A stretch of DNA of 64,000 nucleotides from Klebsiella indica (GTDB lineage Bacteria > Pseudomonadota > Gammaproteobacteria > Enterobacterales > Enterobacteriaceae): the NCBI RefSeq assembly GCF_005860775.1, contig NZ_VCHQ01000013.1:1-64000 (forward strand), in the 5' to 3' direction. The stretch's first letter is position 1, and every line of letters starts with the position of its first letter. This document shows positions 27,055-40,429 of this stretch, one piece after another. A program made the translations under genes and the position numbers. Below the pieces are notes generated by a model. It ran no database searches. It had not been told where the DNA came from and saw only the letters and a list, made by a program, of their open reading frames with translations.

Positions 27055-29478
27055 ATGTCTGGCTGGCAACGAATTTACTATAAATTACTGAATTTACCAT
27101 TAAGGGTGCTGGTAAAAAGCAAGTCTATTCCGGCGCAACCTGCCGAGGAATTAGGCCTGGATACCTCGCGCCCTATTATGTACGTCCTGCCTTACAATTC
27201 GAAGGCGGACCTGCTGACGCTACGCGCTCAGTGTCTGGCACATGAGTTACCCGATCCTCTGGAGCCGCTGGAAATCGATGGCTCTCTGCTTCCGCGCTAT
27301 GTATTTATCCACGGCGGCCCGCGCGTATTTACCTATTACACGCCAAAGGAAGAGTCCATCAAGCTGTTCCATGACTATCTGGACCTGCACCGTAATCATC
27401 CCGATCTGGATGTACAGATGGTGCCAGTTTCAGTGATGTTCGGTCGTGCTCCGGGGCGCGAAAAGGGAGAAGAAAACCCGCCTTTACGTATGCTCAACGG
27501 CGTGCAGAAATTCTTTGCCGTCTCCTGGCTGGGACGCGACAGCTTTGTGCGTTTCTCGCCTTCGGTCTCTCTACGTAAGATGGCGGACGAGCACGGCACC
27601 GACAAAATTATCGCTCAGAAACTGGCCCGCGTGGCGCGCATGCACTTTGCCCGCCAGCGTCTGGCAGCCGTCGGGCCGCGTCTGCCAGCCCGTCAGGATC
27701 TGTTCAATAAACTGCTGGCGTCAAAAGCCATTGCCCGCGCGGTGGAAGATGAAGCACGCAGCAAGAAAATCTCCCATGAAAAAGCGCAGCAAAACGCCAT
27801 CGCGCTGATGGAAGAGATTGCCGCCAACTTCTCCTACGAGATGATCCGTCTGACCGACCGTATTCTGGGCTTTACCTGGAACCGTCTCTATCAAGGGATT
27901 AACGTCCATAACGCCGAGCGCGTTCGTCAGCTGGCGCACGACGGGCATGAAATTGTCTATGTGCCCTGCCACCGCAGCCACATGGACTATCTGCTGCTCT
28001 CCTACGTGCTGTATCACCAGGGGCTGGTGCCGCCGCATATCGCCGCCGGCATCAACCTGAACTTCTGGCCTGCGGGCCCGATTTTCCGCCGCCTGGGCGC
28101 GTTCTTTATTCGCCGTACCTTTAAGGGCAATAAGCTCTACTCCACCGTCTTTCGCGAATACCTGGGCGAGCTGTTCAGCCGCGGCTATTCCGTGGAATAT
28201 TTCGTGGAGGGCGGTCGTTCGCGTACCGGTCGTCTGCTGGATCCGAAAACCGGCACCCTGTCGATGACCATCCAGGCGATGCTGCGTGGCGGTAATCGTC
28301 CTATCACGCTGGTGCCGATTTATATCGGCTACGAGCATGTGATGGAGGTCGGGACCTACGCCAAAGAGCTGCGCGGCGCGACGAAAGAGAAAGAAAACCT
28401 GCCGCAGATGCTACGCGGATTAAGCAAACTGCGTAATCTCGGTCAGGGTTACGTGAACTTCGGCGAGCCGCTGCCGCTGATGAGCTACCTGAACCAGCAT
28501 GTACCTGAATGGCGCGAGTCTATCGATCCTATCGAAGCCGTTCGTCCATCGTGGCTCACACCGACGGTGAATAACATCGCTTCGGATCTGATGGTGCGGA
28601 TTAACAATGCCGGTGCGGCAAACGCCATGAACCTGTGCTGCACCGCGCTGCTCGCGTCGCGTCAGCGTTCCCTGACCCGCAAGCAGCTAACCGAACAGCT
28701 GGAGTGCTATCTTGCCCTGCTGCGCAATGTGCCCTATTCAACGGATGCGACCACGCCTGCGGTCTCGGCCAGCGCTCTTATCGACCACGCGCTGCAAATG
28801 AACAAGTTTGAAGTCGAGAAAGACACCATTGGCGATATCATCATTTTGCCGCGCGAGCAGGCGGTACTGATGACCTACTATCGTAACAATATCGCCCATA
28901 TGCTGGTTATGCCGTCGCTGTTAGCCGCCATCGTCACCCAGCATCGTCATATTACCCGCGCAGAAATATTGCGCCACGTCGAGATGTTCTATCCGTTCCT
29001 CAAGGCCGAGCTGTTCCTGCGCTGGGAGATAGCCGAGCTGGCGGGCGTTGTCGATGCGCTGATTGCCGAAATGCAGCGTCAGAGCCTGATCGTCGTGAAT
29101 GGCGATGATGTAAGCGTGAACCCTTCTCATGCTCGCGCGCTACAACTGCTGGCCGCAGGCGCGCGCGAAACGCTACAGCGCTACGCGATTACCTTCTGGC
29201 TGCTGAGCGCCAACCCGGCAATCAACCGCAGTTCGCTGGAGAAAGAGAGCCGTACCGTCGCGCAACGTCTGTCGGTACTGCACGGCATCAATGCGCCGGA
29301 GTTCTTCGATAAGGCGGTATTTAGCACGCTGGTGCTGACCCTGCGCGACGAAGGCTATATCAGCGATACCGGGGATGCGGAACCGGAAGAGACGCTGAAG
29401 ATCTACCGTATGCTGGCTGCGCTGGTTACGTCCGATGTGCGTTTAACGATTGAAAGCGTTACCCAGGATGAAGCGTAA
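27055..29478 (+). CDS. plsB: Glycerol-3-phosphate acyltransferase PlsB
   Basis: Inner-membrane enzyme for the first step of phospholipid synthesis, acylating sn-glycerol-3-phosphate from acyl-CoA or acyl-ACP. The protein has 807 residues as in E. coli. The acyltransferase motifs [16 protein letters not shown] (HX4D), [21 protein letters not shown] and [11 protein letters not shown] come in the right order. The C-terminal quarter differs more from E. coli than the core. ATG 27055 begins [16 protein letters not shown]. Confidence 0.96.
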   Translation: MSGWQRIYYKLLNLPLRVLVKSKSIPAQPAEELGLDTSRPIMYVLPYNSKADLLTLRAQCLAHELPDPLEPLEIDGSLLPRYVFIHGGPRVFTYYTPKEESIKLFHDYLDLHRNHPDLDVQMVPVSVMFGRAPGREKGEENPPLRMLNGVQKFFAVSWLGRDSFVRFSPSVSLRKMADEHGTDKIIAQKLARVARMHFARQRLAAVGPRLPARQDLFNKLLASKAIARAVEDEARSKKISHEKAQQNAIALMEEIAANFSYEMIRLTDRILGFTWNRLYQGINVHNAERVRQLAHDGHEIVYVPCHRSHMDYLLLSYVLYHQGLVPPHIAAGINLNFWPAGPIFRRLGAFFIRRTFKGNKLYSTVFREYLGELFSRGYSVEYFVEGGRSRTGRLLDPKTGTLSMTIQAMLRGGNRPITLVPIYIGYEHVMEVGTYAKELRGATKEKENLPQMLRGLSKLRNLGQGYVNFGEPLPLMSYLNQHVPEWRESIDPIEAVRPSWLTPTVNNIASDLMVRINNAGAANAMNLCCTALLASRQRSLTRKQLTEQLECYLALLRNVPYSTDATTPAVSASALIDHALQMNKFEVEKDTIGDIIILPREQAVLMTYYRNNIAHMLVMPSLLAAIVTQHRHITRAEILRHVEMFYPFLKAELFLRWEIAELAGVVDALIAEMQRQSLIVVNGDDVSVNPSHARALQLLAAGARETLQRYAITFWLLSANPAINRSSLEKESRTVAQRLSVLHGINAPEFFDKAVFSTLVLTLRDEGYISDTGDAEPEETLKIYRMLAALVTSDVRLTIESVTQDEA

Positions 29479-29493
29479 CGCGTGAAGAAAGCG

Positions 29494-29524
29494 CCCGGCT
29501 TGCGCACGATGCCAGCAAGCCGGG
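29494..29524. terminator. Hairpin in the convergent plsB/ubiA gap
   Basis: CCCGGCTTGC (29494-29503) pairs perfectly with GCAAGCCGGG (29515-29524). It sits in the 59-base gap between convergent genes and could end both transcripts, though neither side has a long T run. It resembles half of a REP unit. Confidence 0.5.
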
Positions 29525-29537
29525 TAGAGCGTCGAAT

Positions 29538-30407
29538 CTAGCGCATATATCCCATCACCAGGCCAAGAAACAGCACCATCCCAACGTAGTTGTTATTTAA
29601 AAACGCTTTAAAACAGTCATCGCGTTCGCGCCTGAAAATCAGCTTCTGCTGCCAGACAAACAGCGCCGCGGCGATAAACAACGACCAGTAATATTCCCAG
29701 CCCAACCCGTTCAGCCAGCCAACCGTCGCCATCAGCGCCAGTACCGCCACCTGTAACATACCAATAATTAAACGATCGCTATCGCCGAACAGAATCGCCG
29801 TCGATTTAATACCGATTTTTACGTCGTCGTCGCGATCGACCATCGCATACTGGGTGTCGTAGGCCACCGCCCACAGAATATTGGCGAGAAACAGCAGCCA
29901 GCAGCTCAGCGGTAGCGATTCCGTTACCGCCGAGAATGCCATCGGAATCGACCAGCCGAACGCCGCGCCCAGCACCACCTGCGGCAGATGAGTGTAGCGT
30001 TTCATAAACGGATAGACCCAGGCTAATGCCAGCGCCGCAATCGACAGCAGGATAGTCATGGTGTTGAGGGTCAGCACCAGCAGAAACGAGACCAGCACCA
30101 GCGCGATAAATAGCGTACGCGCCTCTTTCTCGGTGACATCCCCGCTCGGCAGCGGACGGTGAGCGGTGCGCTTGACGTGGCCGTCAAACTTGCGGTCGGC
30201 ATAATCATTTACCACGCAACCTGCGGCGCGCATCAGCCAGACACCCGCAACAAAAACCACGAGGATCCACAGCGGCGGCATTCCCGGCGTCGCGACCCAT
30301 AGCGCCCACAGCGTCGGCCACAGCAACAGCAGCGCGCCGATCGGTTTGTCAGTACGCATCAAGCGGTGAAACGCCAACAGCTTATTCTGCGTCAGACTCC
30401 ACTCCAT
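29538..30407 (-). CDS. ubiA: 4-hydroxybenzoate octaprenyltransferase UbiA
   Basis: Inner-membrane prenyltransferase that joins 4-hydroxybenzoate to octaprenyl diphosphate in ubiquinone synthesis. The protein has 289 residues with about nine helices. The two Asp-rich motifs are [18 protein letters not shown] and [14 protein letters not shown]. It lies 13 bases after ubiC, which makes its substrate, so the two form an operon. Confidence 0.95.
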   Translation of the reverse strand: MEWSLTQNKLLAFHRLMRTDKPIGALLLLWPTLWALWVATPGMPPLWILVVFVAGVWLMRAAGCVVNDYADRKFDGHVKRTAHRPLPSGDVTEKEARTLFIALVLVSFLLVLTLNTMTILLSIAALALAWVYPFMKRYTHLPQVVLGAAFGWSIPMAFSAVTESLPLSCWLLFLANILWAVAYDTQYAMVDRDDDVKIGIKSTAILFGDSDRLIIGMLQVAVLALMATVGWLNGLGWEYYWSLFIAAALFVWQQKLIFRRERDDCFKAFLNNNYVGMVLFLGLVMGYMR

Positions 30408-30420
30408 TTTATTTTTCCTC

Positions 30421-30918
30421 TTAATACAACGGTGATGCAGGCAAAAACAGTTCCGTTAACAACAGCGGTTTGCCGCTCAGCCGCAGACGGGAACGCCGCC
30501 CCCAAAGACCAGCATGGCGACCAATTTCAATAAAATCGCGGGTTAGCGTAGATGACGTAAACAGATAACGGCCCAGCGGCGTTTGCCCCAACTGTTGTAG
30601 CGCCATTTCGGGGCCGCTGAGCGTCGACTCAGGGACGAGAGTGCGGCCCGCCAGCCAGGGCGTATCATTGGCGCAAAGTATAATTTCCCGCAGCCAGTAG
30701 CGCGGTTCATCCGGCAACAAAGAGGCTTCATCCGCCAGCGCTTCGCGGCCAACATAACCTTCGTTAACCATCATTACGCTGACTTTTTTCCCCTGTTGCT
30801 CAAAGCGTTTGGTCATTGAGTCTTCCAGCAATAACCAGTCGCGCAGAGGCGAATCCAACGAGGGCATCGTGGCAAAATAACGCAGCGCACGCAGTTGCGT
30901 AAGCGCAGGATGTGGCAT
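30421..30918 (-). CDS. ubiC: Chorismate pyruvate-lyase UbiC
   Basis: Cytosolic enzyme that splits chorismate into 4-hydroxybenzoate and pyruvate, the first committed step to ubiquinone. From ATG 30918 with GGAG upstream it has 165 residues, the E. coli length; the frame stays open far upstream but without a ribosome site. [24 protein letters not shown] and [18 protein letters not shown] carry the conserved substrate-binding Arg and Glu residues. Confidence 0.94.
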   Translation of the reverse strand: MPHPALTQLRALRYFATMPSLDSPLRDWLLLEDSMTKRFEQQGKKVSVMMVNEGYVGREALADEASLLPDEPRYWLREIILCANDTPWLAGRTLVPESTLSGPEMALQQLGQTPLGRYLFTSSTLTRDFIEIGRHAGLWGRRSRLRLSGKPLLLTELFLPASPLY

Positions 30919-31038
30919 GCCTGAATCTCCGGTACATAACATGACAGTATTGTATCGCAGAATGAGACACTGAGGGCGGGCAAACGTCAATATCCGATCA
31001 TCCACGCAACAGCCATGCAACAGACGCCGCCGCGCGAT

Positions 31039-31065
31039 AAAAAAAGTGCGCCCCAATGGACGCAC
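31039..31065 (-). terminator. Intrinsic terminator after malM
   Basis: On the minus strand GTGCGTCC (31065-31058), loop ATTG, GGGCGCAC (31053-31046) and then seven T residues (31045-31039). It closes the malK-lamB-malM operon before ubiC. Confidence 0.8.
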
Positions 31066-31105
31066 CGAAAGGCTGAGCCTAAACATCAGCATTGTGGGGA
31101 GACGG

Positions 31106-32032
31106 TCACCCCTTGCCTTTTACACTGCTGATAAAGGTGGAACGAGCAGATTTCGAACCGAGACGTTCAGCTTCGTTCATCAATTTCAGGGCCTTATCGA
31201 TATCACCTTTCGCGACCGCCTGTTTAATGCCGTTGTTGAAATAGGTTTCAGTATCATCGAGCATCGGTTCGCTTTTCGCTGCCGGAACGGAAGCCGGGGC
31301 GGGTGCGCTATAGGCTGGCGCCGCCGTATTACCTACGGTGACAGGGCCAGGTCCGGAAGAGCCAAACAGCGGGCCGACCAGCACGCTGGAGCCGCTACTG
31401 GTTTTCACTTTCAGCTTCAGTACACCCTCGGTGGTGTGTCGCGCAACCGGGTCTGGAATATCCGGGATGGCATTGCCCGCGCCTTTGGCATAGGCTTTCG
31501 CCGGATCCAGCAGGGTGGTCGTTTGTTGCAAATCTTTTTCCGTCGTAAAGACCAGCACATAGAGCTTCTGCTGCCCCAATGCTGGCGTCAGGCGCATCAC
31601 ACCCTCAAGCCGATCCGCTGCCATGACGCCGGGCTGCTGATAGGTAAAATAGCTGCTGGGGAAAAACGCAGACGGGGTCATATTCTGATCTAAAATCAAC
31701 ACGTTCGGCGCAAAAATCTGTTTTTGCTTATTCACTTCGCTACTGAGCGTCAGGGTCAGTTCGCCAATATTCGCCGGCACGCTCCAGGCCGCAACCGGGC
31801 CGGAGATACCGGCGACATCCAGCCGTTGCCCTGCCGTAAGCAAATCGACGGATTGCGTTTTAGATTGATCGACTGGCGTCCAGACCAGTTTCTGCAGAGC
31901 CGTTCCGGGAATGGCCGGGGCGGCGCTGATGTTTTGCGGGACAACGTTGACATCGGCAAGGCTCATCCCCGGCACGCAGGCCAACATTCCTGCGGATAAA
32001 CACAGGGCGACGAGCGTTTTCTTCATTTTCAT
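31106..32032 (-). CDS. malM: Maltose operon periplasmic protein MalM
   Basis: Periplasmic protein of the maltose regulon whose exact role is unknown; 308 residues from ATG 32032, which has GAGGTG upstream. A signal peptide runs to about MSLA-DV. The mature N-terminal half is well conserved with E. coli, a Pro/Ala-rich linker follows near residues 220-245, and the C-terminus ends [14 protein letters not shown]. It is the last gene of malK-lamB-malM. Confidence 0.93.
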   Translation of the reverse strand: MKMKKTLVALCLSAGMLACVPGMSLADVNVVPQNISAAPAIPGTALQKLVWTPVDQSKTQSVDLLTAGQRLDVAGISGPVAAWSVPANIGELTLTLSSEVNKQKQIFAPNVLILDQNMTPSAFFPSSYFTYQQPGVMAADRLEGVMRLTPALGQQKLYVLVFTTEKDLQQTTTLLDPAKAYAKGAGNAIPDIPDPVARHTTEGVLKLKVKTSSGSSVLVGPLFGSSGPGPVTVGNTAAPAYSAPAPASVPAAKSEPMLDDTETYFNNGIKQAVAKGDIDKALKLMNEAERLGSKSARSTFISSVKGKG

Positions 32033-32144
32033 TGTTTTCACCTCGGATAGCATCGGATCAGCGGTAGCCAGGCAATAGCGCGCTAATCCTGAATAATCAG
32101 GAGGGGTGTAAGCCCCTCCGTGTCACTACGTGATTACGACGGTA

Positions 32145-33470
<1,326 letters not shown>

Positions 33471-33532
33471 TCACCTGTTGTTGCGCCGGTTTAGCGGCGC
33501 GCCAGGGTGCACGTTTTTTTTAATTAGAAGCC

Positions 33533-34642
33533 CTACACGCCCGGCTCTTTATGCAACCGACGACAGGCGGTGCCATCCTCACGGAATAAATGGCAACGCT
33601 CAGGCGGCAAACCGATGGCGAATGTGGCTCCCTCTTCTACCAGCACCACGTCGTTCTGGCGGTACACCAGGTTTTGACGGATGGATGGGATCTGGATATG
33701 AATTTGCGTTTCGTGACCAAGCTGCTCGACCACCTGAACCTCGCCTTCGAGGGTGACATCGGCGATATCGCAGGGCAGCAGATGTTCCGGGCGAATACCT
33801 AAGGACATATTGGCGCCGACCTGAACGCGGGCGCCGTCCACCGGCAACCAGATTTGCTGACGGTTAGGCAGTTCCACCTGCACCTGCTCAATGGCGGTGG
33901 CGGTGACTTTAACCGGCAGAAAGTTCATCTTTGGCGAGCCAATAAAACCGGCGACAAAGCGATCCGCCGGATAGTGATAGAGTTCAAGAGGCTTGCCGAC
34001 CTGCGCGACGCGACCGGCATCCAGTACCACAATCTTGTCGGCAAGGGTCATCGCTTCGACCTGGTCGTGGGTGACGTAAATCATCGTGCGCCCGAGGCGC
34101 TTATGCAGCCGGGAAATCTCAATACGCATCTGCACGCGCAGCGCGGCATCGAGGTTAGAAAGCGGTTCATCCAGCAGGAAAACCCGTGGTTCGGCAACCA
34201 GGGTACGACCAATCGCCACACGCTGCCGCTGACCGCCGGAAAGGGCTTTCGGTTTGCGATCCAGCAGATGGGCCAGTTGCAGGACTTCCGCCACCTGAGT
34301 AACACGTTGGTTAATAAGTTCTTTTTTCGCGCCGGCCAGCTTCAGGCCAAAAGACATGTTTTCCGCGACGGAAAGGTGGGGATAAAGCGCATAGGACTGG
34401 AACACCATCCCGATACCACGTTCGGCGGGCGGGACATCATTCATGCGGGTATCGCCAATCAGCAGATCGCCGCTGGTCACCGTTTCCAGCCCGGCAATCA
34501 TACGCAGCAGAGTGGATTTACCGCAGCCCGATGGGCCAACAAACACGACGAATTCCCCATCCTGGATCTCAAGGTTAATGTCTTTCGAGACCACCACCTC
34601 GCCCCAGGCTTTCGTTACATTCCGCAGTTGTACGCTCGCCAT
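33533..34642 (-). CDS. malK: Maltose ABC transporter ATPase MalK
   Basis: Cytoplasmic ATPase that drives MalEFG uptake, takes part in inducer exclusion through enzyme IIA-Glc, and holds MalT inactive. The protein has 369 residues. Walker [10 protein letters not shown], the signature [13 protein letters not shown], Walker [13 protein letters not shown] and the switch His in VTHDQVEAM come in order, followed by the C-terminal regulatory OB-fold domain. It is the first gene of the left mal operon, divergent from malE. Confidence 0.95.
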   Translation of the reverse strand: MASVQLRNVTKAWGEVVVSKDINLEIQDGEFVVFVGPSGCGKSTLLRMIAGLETVTSGDLLIGDTRMNDVPPAERGIGMVFQSYALYPHLSVAENMSFGLKLAGAKKELINQRVTQVAEVLQLAHLLDRKPKALSGGQRQRVAIGRTLVAEPRVFLLDEPLSNLDAALRVQMRIEISRLHKRLGRTMIYVTHDQVEAMTLADKIVVLDAGRVAQVGKPLELYHYPADRFVAGFIGSPKMNFLPVKVTATAIEQVQVELPNRQQIWLPVDGARVQVGANMSLGIRPEHLLPCDIADVTLEGEVQVVEQLGHETQIHIQIPSIRQNLVYRQNDVVLVEEGATFAIGLPPERCHLFREDGTACRRLHKEPGV

Positions 34643-34747
34643 GCCCTTCTCCCTTCGTTACAACCTGTCACTTAACGACACATTCAAGATGGGCTGACTA
34701 TGCGGCATTCGTGAATCCGGCAAATCCTCCACCCCCGGCTTTTTTAT

Positions 34748-34928
34748 GGGGGAGGAGGCGGGAGGATGAGAGATGCCATCTCGCTGGTTGGGAGAACGGG
34801 ATGCGGTTCATTTCGTGATATGGACGACAAAATGAGCAGCATTTTTATGTGCTCCAGAGCGCATAAATGGCATTTCTGTAATGGAGATCACATAAACGAA
34901 GGAAGGGGCGTAGAGATGGGGAGGATGG
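34748..34928. promoter_or_regulatory. Divergent malK/malE control region with MalT boxes and CRP site
   Basis: The 369 bases between malK and malE contain purine-rich MalT-type boxes GGGGGAGGAGG (34748-34758), GGGAGGATGAG (34760-34770) and GGGGAGGATGG (34918-34928). A CRP site TGTAATGGAGATCACA (34877-34892) differs from consensus at one base. In E. coli MalT and CRP bind this region together and reposition to activate both operons. The arrangement here is similar, with partly different spacer sequence. Confidence 0.75.
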
Positions 34929-35002
34929 AAAGAGGTTGTTAAAAAAGGACACTCATTATCGTCAAGCCACTTAAGTGTATCCACGAGCACATCACCAAAT
35001 AG

Positions 35003-36202
<1,200 letters not shown>

Positions 36203-36244
36203 TACAGTTTCTCTTATTTCTTAAGAAATAAGGTTTATTGAATA

Positions 36245-36372
36245 CGTTGTTACACGAAATCATTCGCGCTACATCGAGGCGGCAAGGATGCAAATCCCCA
36301 GGAGCTTACATAAGTATGTGACTGGGGTGCGCATTCGCAGCCAACAAAGAGGTAGCACGAAAGAAAAAGTGT
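36245..36372. repeat. ERIC (IRU) element in the malE-malF gap
   Basis: CCCCAGGAGCTTACATAAGT and GTGACTGGGGTGCGC are the core of the ERIC repeat; CCCCAG (36296-36301) pairs with CTGGGG (36322-36327). It fills most of the 186 bases between malE and malF. The outer limits are approximate. Here it is transcribed inside the operon and may affect how much MalF is made relative to MalE. Confidence 0.8.
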
Positions 36373-36388
36373 AAAGAGGAAGATCCCC

Positions 36389-37933
36389 ATGGATGTCGTA
36401 AAAAAGAAACACTGGTGGCAAAGCCCGCAGTTGACATGGTCTGTGATTGGTTTGCTTGGCCTGTTGATAGGTTACCTTGTTGTTTTGATGTATGCCCAGG
36501 GGGAGTACCTGTTTGCCATCATGACGCTGATTTTAAGCTCGGTTGGCCTGTACATTTTTTCAAACCGCAAGACCTATGCCTGGCGCTACGTTTATCCGGG
36601 TCTCGCCGGGATGGGGCTGTTCGTTCTGTTCCCGTTGGTCTGCACCATCGCCATCGCCTTCACCAACTACAGCAGCACCAACCAGTTGACCTTCGAACGC
36701 GCGCAGCAGGTACTGATGGATCGCACCTTCCAGGCGGGTAAAACCTACAACTTCGCGCTTTACCCGGCGGGAGAGGAGTGGAAGCTGGCGCTGACCGATA
36801 GCGAAAGCGGTAAACATTATCTTTCCGACGTCTTTAAATTCGGTGGCGAGCAGAAGCTTGCCCTTAAAGAAGCCGATACCTTGCCAGAAGGCGAACGCGC
36901 TAACCTGCGCATCATTACGCAAAACCGTATCGCCCTGAACCAACTGACCGCCGTACTGCCGGACGCAAGCAAAGTCATTATGAGCTCCCTGCGTCAGTTC
37001 TCCGGCACGCAGCCGCTGTATACGCTCTCCGGGGACGGTACGCTGACGAATAACCAGAATGGCGTGAAATATCGCCCTAACGCCGGAATCGGTTTCTACC
37101 AGGCGATTAACGCCGACGGTAGCTGGGGGAGTGAGAAGCTGAGTCCTGGCTATACCGTCGCCATTGGCTGGGACAACTTCACCCGCGTGTTCCAGGATGA
37201 AGGTATCCAGAAACCCTTCTTCGCCATTTTCGTCTGGACAGTGGTCTTCTCCCTCCTGACCGTTATCCTGACCGTGGCGGTAGGCATGGTGCTCGCCTGC
37301 CTCGTCCAGTGGGAAGCCTTAAAAGGCAAAGCGATTTATCGCGTCCTGCTGATTCTGCCTTACGCCGTACCGTCATTTATCTCGATTCTGATTTTCAAAG
37401 GGTTATTCAACCAGAGCTTCGGTGAGATCAACATGATGCTCAGCGCGTTGTTCGGCATCAAGCCGGCCTGGTTTAGCGACCCGACCACCGCGCGCGCCAT
37501 GATCATCATCGTCAATACCTGGCTGGGCTATCCATACATGATGATCCTGTGCATGGGCCTGCTGAAAGCGATTCCTGACGACTTATATGAAGCCTCGGCA
37601 ATGGACGGCGCAACCCCGTTGCAGAATTTCTTTAAGATCACGTTCCCGCTGCTGATTAAACCGCTAACGCCGCTGATGATCGCCAGCTTCGCCTTCAACT
37701 TTAACAACTTCGTGCTGATTCAACTGTTAACCAACGGCGGACCGGATCGCCTCGGCACGACCACGCCTGCGGGCTATACCGACCTGCTGGTGAGCTACAC
37801 CTACCGTATCGCCTTTGAAGGCGGCGGCGGTCAGGATTTCGGCCTGGCTGCGGCTATCGCCACGCTGATCTTCCTGCTGGTGGGCGCGCTGGCGATTGTT
37901 AACCTGAAAGCCACACGTATGAAGTTTGATTAA
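36389..37933 (+). CDS. malF: Maltose ABC transporter permease MalF
   Basis: Inner-membrane subunit with eight helices and a large periplasmic P2 loop (about residues 90-275) that contacts MalE; 514 residues as in E. coli. The EAA motif that couples to MalK reads YEASAMDGATPLQNFFKITFPLL. ATG 36389 has AGAGGAAG upstream. Confidence 0.95.
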   Translation: MDVVKKKHWWQSPQLTWSVIGLLGLLIGYLVVLMYAQGEYLFAIMTLILSSVGLYIFSNRKTYAWRYVYPGLAGMGLFVLFPLVCTIAIAFTNYSSTNQLTFERAQQVLMDRTFQAGKTYNFALYPAGEEWKLALTDSESGKHYLSDVFKFGGEQKLALKEADTLPEGERANLRIITQNRIALNQLTAVLPDASKVIMSSLRQFSGTQPLYTLSGDGTLTNNQNGVKYRPNAGIGFYQAINADGSWGSEKLSPGYTVAIGWDNFTRVFQDEGIQKPFFAIFVWTVVFSLLTVILTVAVGMVLACLVQWEALKGKAIYRVLLILPYAVPSFISILIFKGLFNQSFGEINMMLSALFGIKPAWFSDPTTARAMIIIVNTWLGYPYMMILCMGLLKAIPDDLYEASAMDGATPLQNFFKITFPLLIKPLTPLMIASFAFNFNNFVLIQLLTNGGPDRLGTTTPAGYTDLLVSYTYRIAFEGGGGQDFGLAAAIATLIFLLVGALAIVNLKATRMKFD

Positions 37934-37942
37934 CTGGAATAA

Positions 37943-38122
37943 CCAGGCGTCATTGGCGCGGCCAGCCAGAGCTCGGCCAGCGTGGAAGAACCGGCGCGTA
38001 CAGGTAGTACGTGAGGATTATTCGCTACGCTCACCCTTCGGGTCGTCCTGAAGGACGTTCAAAACGCGGTGACTTTTGCCTGAGCACTGCCTGAGTTCAA
38101 AATGGCAAGCAAAATAACCTGG
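37943..38122. repeat. RSA-like repeat inserted between malF and malG
   Basis: The element begins CCAGGCG and ends ATAACCTGG, sharing CGCGTACAGGTAGTACGTGA, TGAGCACTGCC and GCAAGCAAAATA with the copies at 7824 and 18266. It carries about 60 extra bases (near 38019-38080, CGCTACGCTCACCCTTCGGG and onward) that the other two lack. It widens the malF-malG gap to 216 bases, while in E. coli the genes are almost adjacent. Confidence 0.6.
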
Positions 38123-38149
38123 AGCGGTATCAAGGGGAGTAAAAATATT

Positions 38150-39040
38150 ATGGCTATGGTTCAACCCAAATCTCAGAAGCTGCGCCTGTTCATCACGCAT
38201 CTCCTGCTACTGATTTTTATCGCGGCGATTATGTTCCCGCTGCTGATGGTTATCACTATCTCTCTGCGCGAAGGTAACTTCGCCACCGGTAGCCTGATCC
38301 CGGAACGTATCTCCTGGGAGCACTGGCGGCTGGCGTTAGGTTTTAGCGTTGAACATGCTGATGGCCGGGTTACGCCGCCCCCCTTCCCGGTCCTGCTGTG
38401 GCTGTGGAACTCCATCAAGGTGGCCGGTATTACCGCCATTGGCATCGTCGCGCTCTCTACCACCTGCGCATACGCTTTTGCCCGCATGCGCTTTCCGGGT
38501 AAAGCCACGTTGCTGAAAGGGATGCTGATTTTCCAGATGTTCCCGGCGGTTCTGTCGCTGGTCGCGCTGTATGCCCTGTTTGACCGTCTCGGCCAGTATA
38601 TTCCGTTCGTCGGTCTGAATACCCACGGCGGCGTAATCTTCGCCTATATGGGCGGTATTGCGCTGCACGTCTGGACGATTAAAGGTTACTTCGAAACCAT
38701 CGATGGCTCTCTGGAAGAAGCGGCGGCGCTGGATGGCGCCACCCCGTGGCAGGCGTTCCGCCTGGTGCTGCTCCCGCTGTCGGTGCCGATTCTGGCGGTG
38801 GTGTTTATTCTGTCGTTCATCGCCGCGATTACTGAAGTGCCGGTCGCCTCGCTACTGCTACGCGATGTGAACAGCTACACCCTGGCCGTCGGCATGCAGC
38901 AGTATCTCAACCCGCAAAACTATCTGTGGGGCGACTTCGCCGCCGCCGCGGTACTCTCCGCCATCCCGATTACCGTGGTGTTCCTGCTGGCCCAGCGCTG
39001 GTTAGTTAACGGTCTGACGGCAGGCGGAGTGAAAGGTTAA
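38150..39040 (+). CDS. malG: Maltose ABC transporter permease MalG
   Basis: Second permease subunit with six helices, 296 residues as in E. coli from ATG 38150 ([10 protein letters not shown]), which follows AGGGGAG. The open frame starts 16 codons earlier inside the repeat and is not used. The EAA motif reads [23 protein letters not shown], and the C-terminus ends GLTAGGVKG. Confidence 0.95.
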   Translation: MAMVQPKSQKLRLFITHLLLLIFIAAIMFPLLMVITISLREGNFATGSLIPERISWEHWRLALGFSVEHADGRVTPPPFPVLLWLWNSIKVAGITAIGIVALSTTCAYAFARMRFPGKATLLKGMLIFQMFPAVLSLVALYALFDRLGQYIPFVGLNTHGGVIFAYMGGIALHVWTIKGYFETIDGSLEEAAALDGATPWQAFRLVLLPLSVPILAVVFILSFIAAITEVPVASLLLRDVNSYTLAVGMQQYLNPQNYLWGDFAAAAVLSAIPITVVFLLAQRWLVNGLTAGGVKG

Positions 39041-39053
39041 GTTTTATTGTTAG

Positions 39054-39178
39054 ATACTCTAAATAATTCAGGTTGCGGGAAGGCGATACCCCCCGCTTAT
39101 CCCCGGAGCATAGAGCGCTATGTGACCGGGGCAAACGGGAGCGGTCAATGCATCAACAACCTGAAGTATGACGAGTAT
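39054..39178. repeat. ERIC-like element after malG
   Basis: ATACTC (39054-39059) and GAGTAT (39173-39178) are the outer ends, TTCAGGTTG (39067-39075) and CAACCTGAA (39157-39165) the next pair, and CCCCGGAGC with GTGACCGGGG the core. The length of 125 bp matches ERIC. It lies in the 316-base malG-psiE gap, which otherwise holds only the terminator. Confidence 0.7.
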
Positions 39179-39332
39179 ACCGCCCCAAATTTCAGAAGAG
39201 GGTCGGTGGTTCAGTCGCCGTACGCGCCCCCAACCGGGTACGGCAGCCACCGCCCTCATCTGAAAAAGTAAGGCAAATGCCACTGCGACCCTCAACTGGA
39301 CCCGACATAAATGATATTTGTGACTGTTGGTC

Positions 39333-39358
39333 AGCGGCCCTTGTGGCCGCTTTTTTTT
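39333..39358 (+). terminator. Intrinsic terminator after malEFG, touching the psiE stop codon
   Basis: AGCGGCC (39333-39339) pairs with GGCCGCT (39345-39351) and is followed by eight T. The T run overlaps the convergent psiE stop codon (39357-39359), so the same DNA ends both the mal transcript and the psiE reading frame. Confidence 0.85.
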
Positions 39359-39767
39359 ACTCGCGTTTCAGACGGTTGGAGTTACACAGCCAGAGCGTAA
39401 TCACCAGAATCAGGATCGCCGCGGAGTAAATCAGCACCGCCATCGGCGACTCATGATCGATAATAATCAGCCTCACGATAGCGGTGATCCCGATATAGAC
39501 GAAATAGCGTAGCGGGAAGTGAAACCCCGATTCGAAATACTTCACAATCAGCGCAATAAACTCGAAATAGAGAAAATAGACCACCAGCCCTTCCACCAGC
39601 TTGTACTTACTGACCGGATCGGGGGTGAACAATACGTGCGCCAGATGCAGCGTCTCTTTGCCCAGGAAAACGATCAGAATGATCCCGAGACATACCAGGC
39701 CAAGATTCAAAATCGTTTGCATTGCCGTGGCGATAAAATTGACCAACGGACGATAAACCGGCGCCAT
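39357..39767 (-). CDS. psiE: Phosphate-starvation-inducible membrane protein PsiE
   Basis: Inner-membrane protein of unknown mechanism with four hydrophobic segments, induced by phosphate starvation in E. coli. From ATG 39767 with GAGGTG upstream it has 136 residues as in E. coli. The core [34 protein letters not shown] is strongly conserved. A GTG two codons earlier is less likely. Confidence 0.92.
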   Translation of the reverse strand: MAPVYRPLVNFIATAMQTILNLGLVCLGIILIVFLGKETLHLAHVLFTPDPVSKYKLVEGLVVYFLYFEFIALIVKYFESGFHFPLRYFVYIGITAIVRLIIIDHESPMAVLIYSAAILILVITLWLCNSNRLKRE

Positions 39768-39911
39768 ATACACACCTCATCATCATGATTCCATGTAACC
39801 TGTATAACGTAAAAATGTGATCAAGATCGACATTATTCGTTAGATTTTTGCCACCGTTGGCGTAAATGTAACAATCGTTCGTCAGGTTTGCGGGTTAAAA
39901 AGGAAATAATC

Positions 39912-40421
39912 ATGCTGAAAATTCGCACTGCGCGACCAAAAGACGCAGCCCTGCTCAATCAAATGGGCAACGCCAGCTACCGCCACCACTTCGCTCACCT
40001 TTGGCATAACGCCGACGAACTGGCGCTTTTCCTGGAGCAGGAGTATTCCGTCGCCTCGCTGGCGCGCAGCCTCTCCGATAAGAAGTCCCGCTGGTTGATT
40101 GCGCAGGCAGAGCAGCCCATCGGCTTCGCTAAATATACCTGCCGCCAGGATATTAACCCAGGGGGTCCATCCGGCACGCTGCTGCATAAGCTCTACCTGA
40201 TGCCTGGCGCGACGGGGCTACGCTATGGCGAGCAGTTTTTTAGCGCCATCGAAAAACAAGCAAAAGAGGCCGGCGAAAGCTGGCTATGGCTGGAGGTGCT
40301 CGCGGCAAATCCCGGTGCCCGACGTTTTTATGAACGTCAGGGAATGCGGCACATCAAAGACACCGTTTTTCATTCCGCTACCCAACACAGCACGCTACAT
40401 ATTCTGGCCAAACCACTCTGA
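39912..40421 (+). CDS. GNAT-family N-acetyltransferase
   Basis: Predicted acetyl-CoA-dependent acetyltransferase, 169 residues. The start MLKIRTARPKDAALLNQMGN is the usual GNAT strand-helix, KLYLMPGATGLRYGEQFFSAIEKQAKE is the acetyl-CoA-binding motif A region, and LEVLAANPGARRFYERQGM is motif B. ATG 39912 follows AGGAAA; eight further codons upstream lack a ribosome site. It ends 8 bases before the next gene, so the two form a pair. The substrate is unknown. Confidence 0.8.
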   Translation: MLKIRTARPKDAALLNQMGNASYRHHFAHLWHNADELALFLEQEYSVASLARSLSDKKSRWLIAQAEQPIGFAKYTCRQDINPGGPSGTLLHKLYLMPGATGLRYGEQFFSAIEKQAKEAGESWLWLEVLAANPGARRFYERQGMRHIKDTVFHSATQHSTLHILAKPL

Positions 40422-40429
40422 GAGGCAAC

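Noticed and set aside
39047-39271. 74-codon frame after malG
   Set aside because: Lies within the ERIC-like element.
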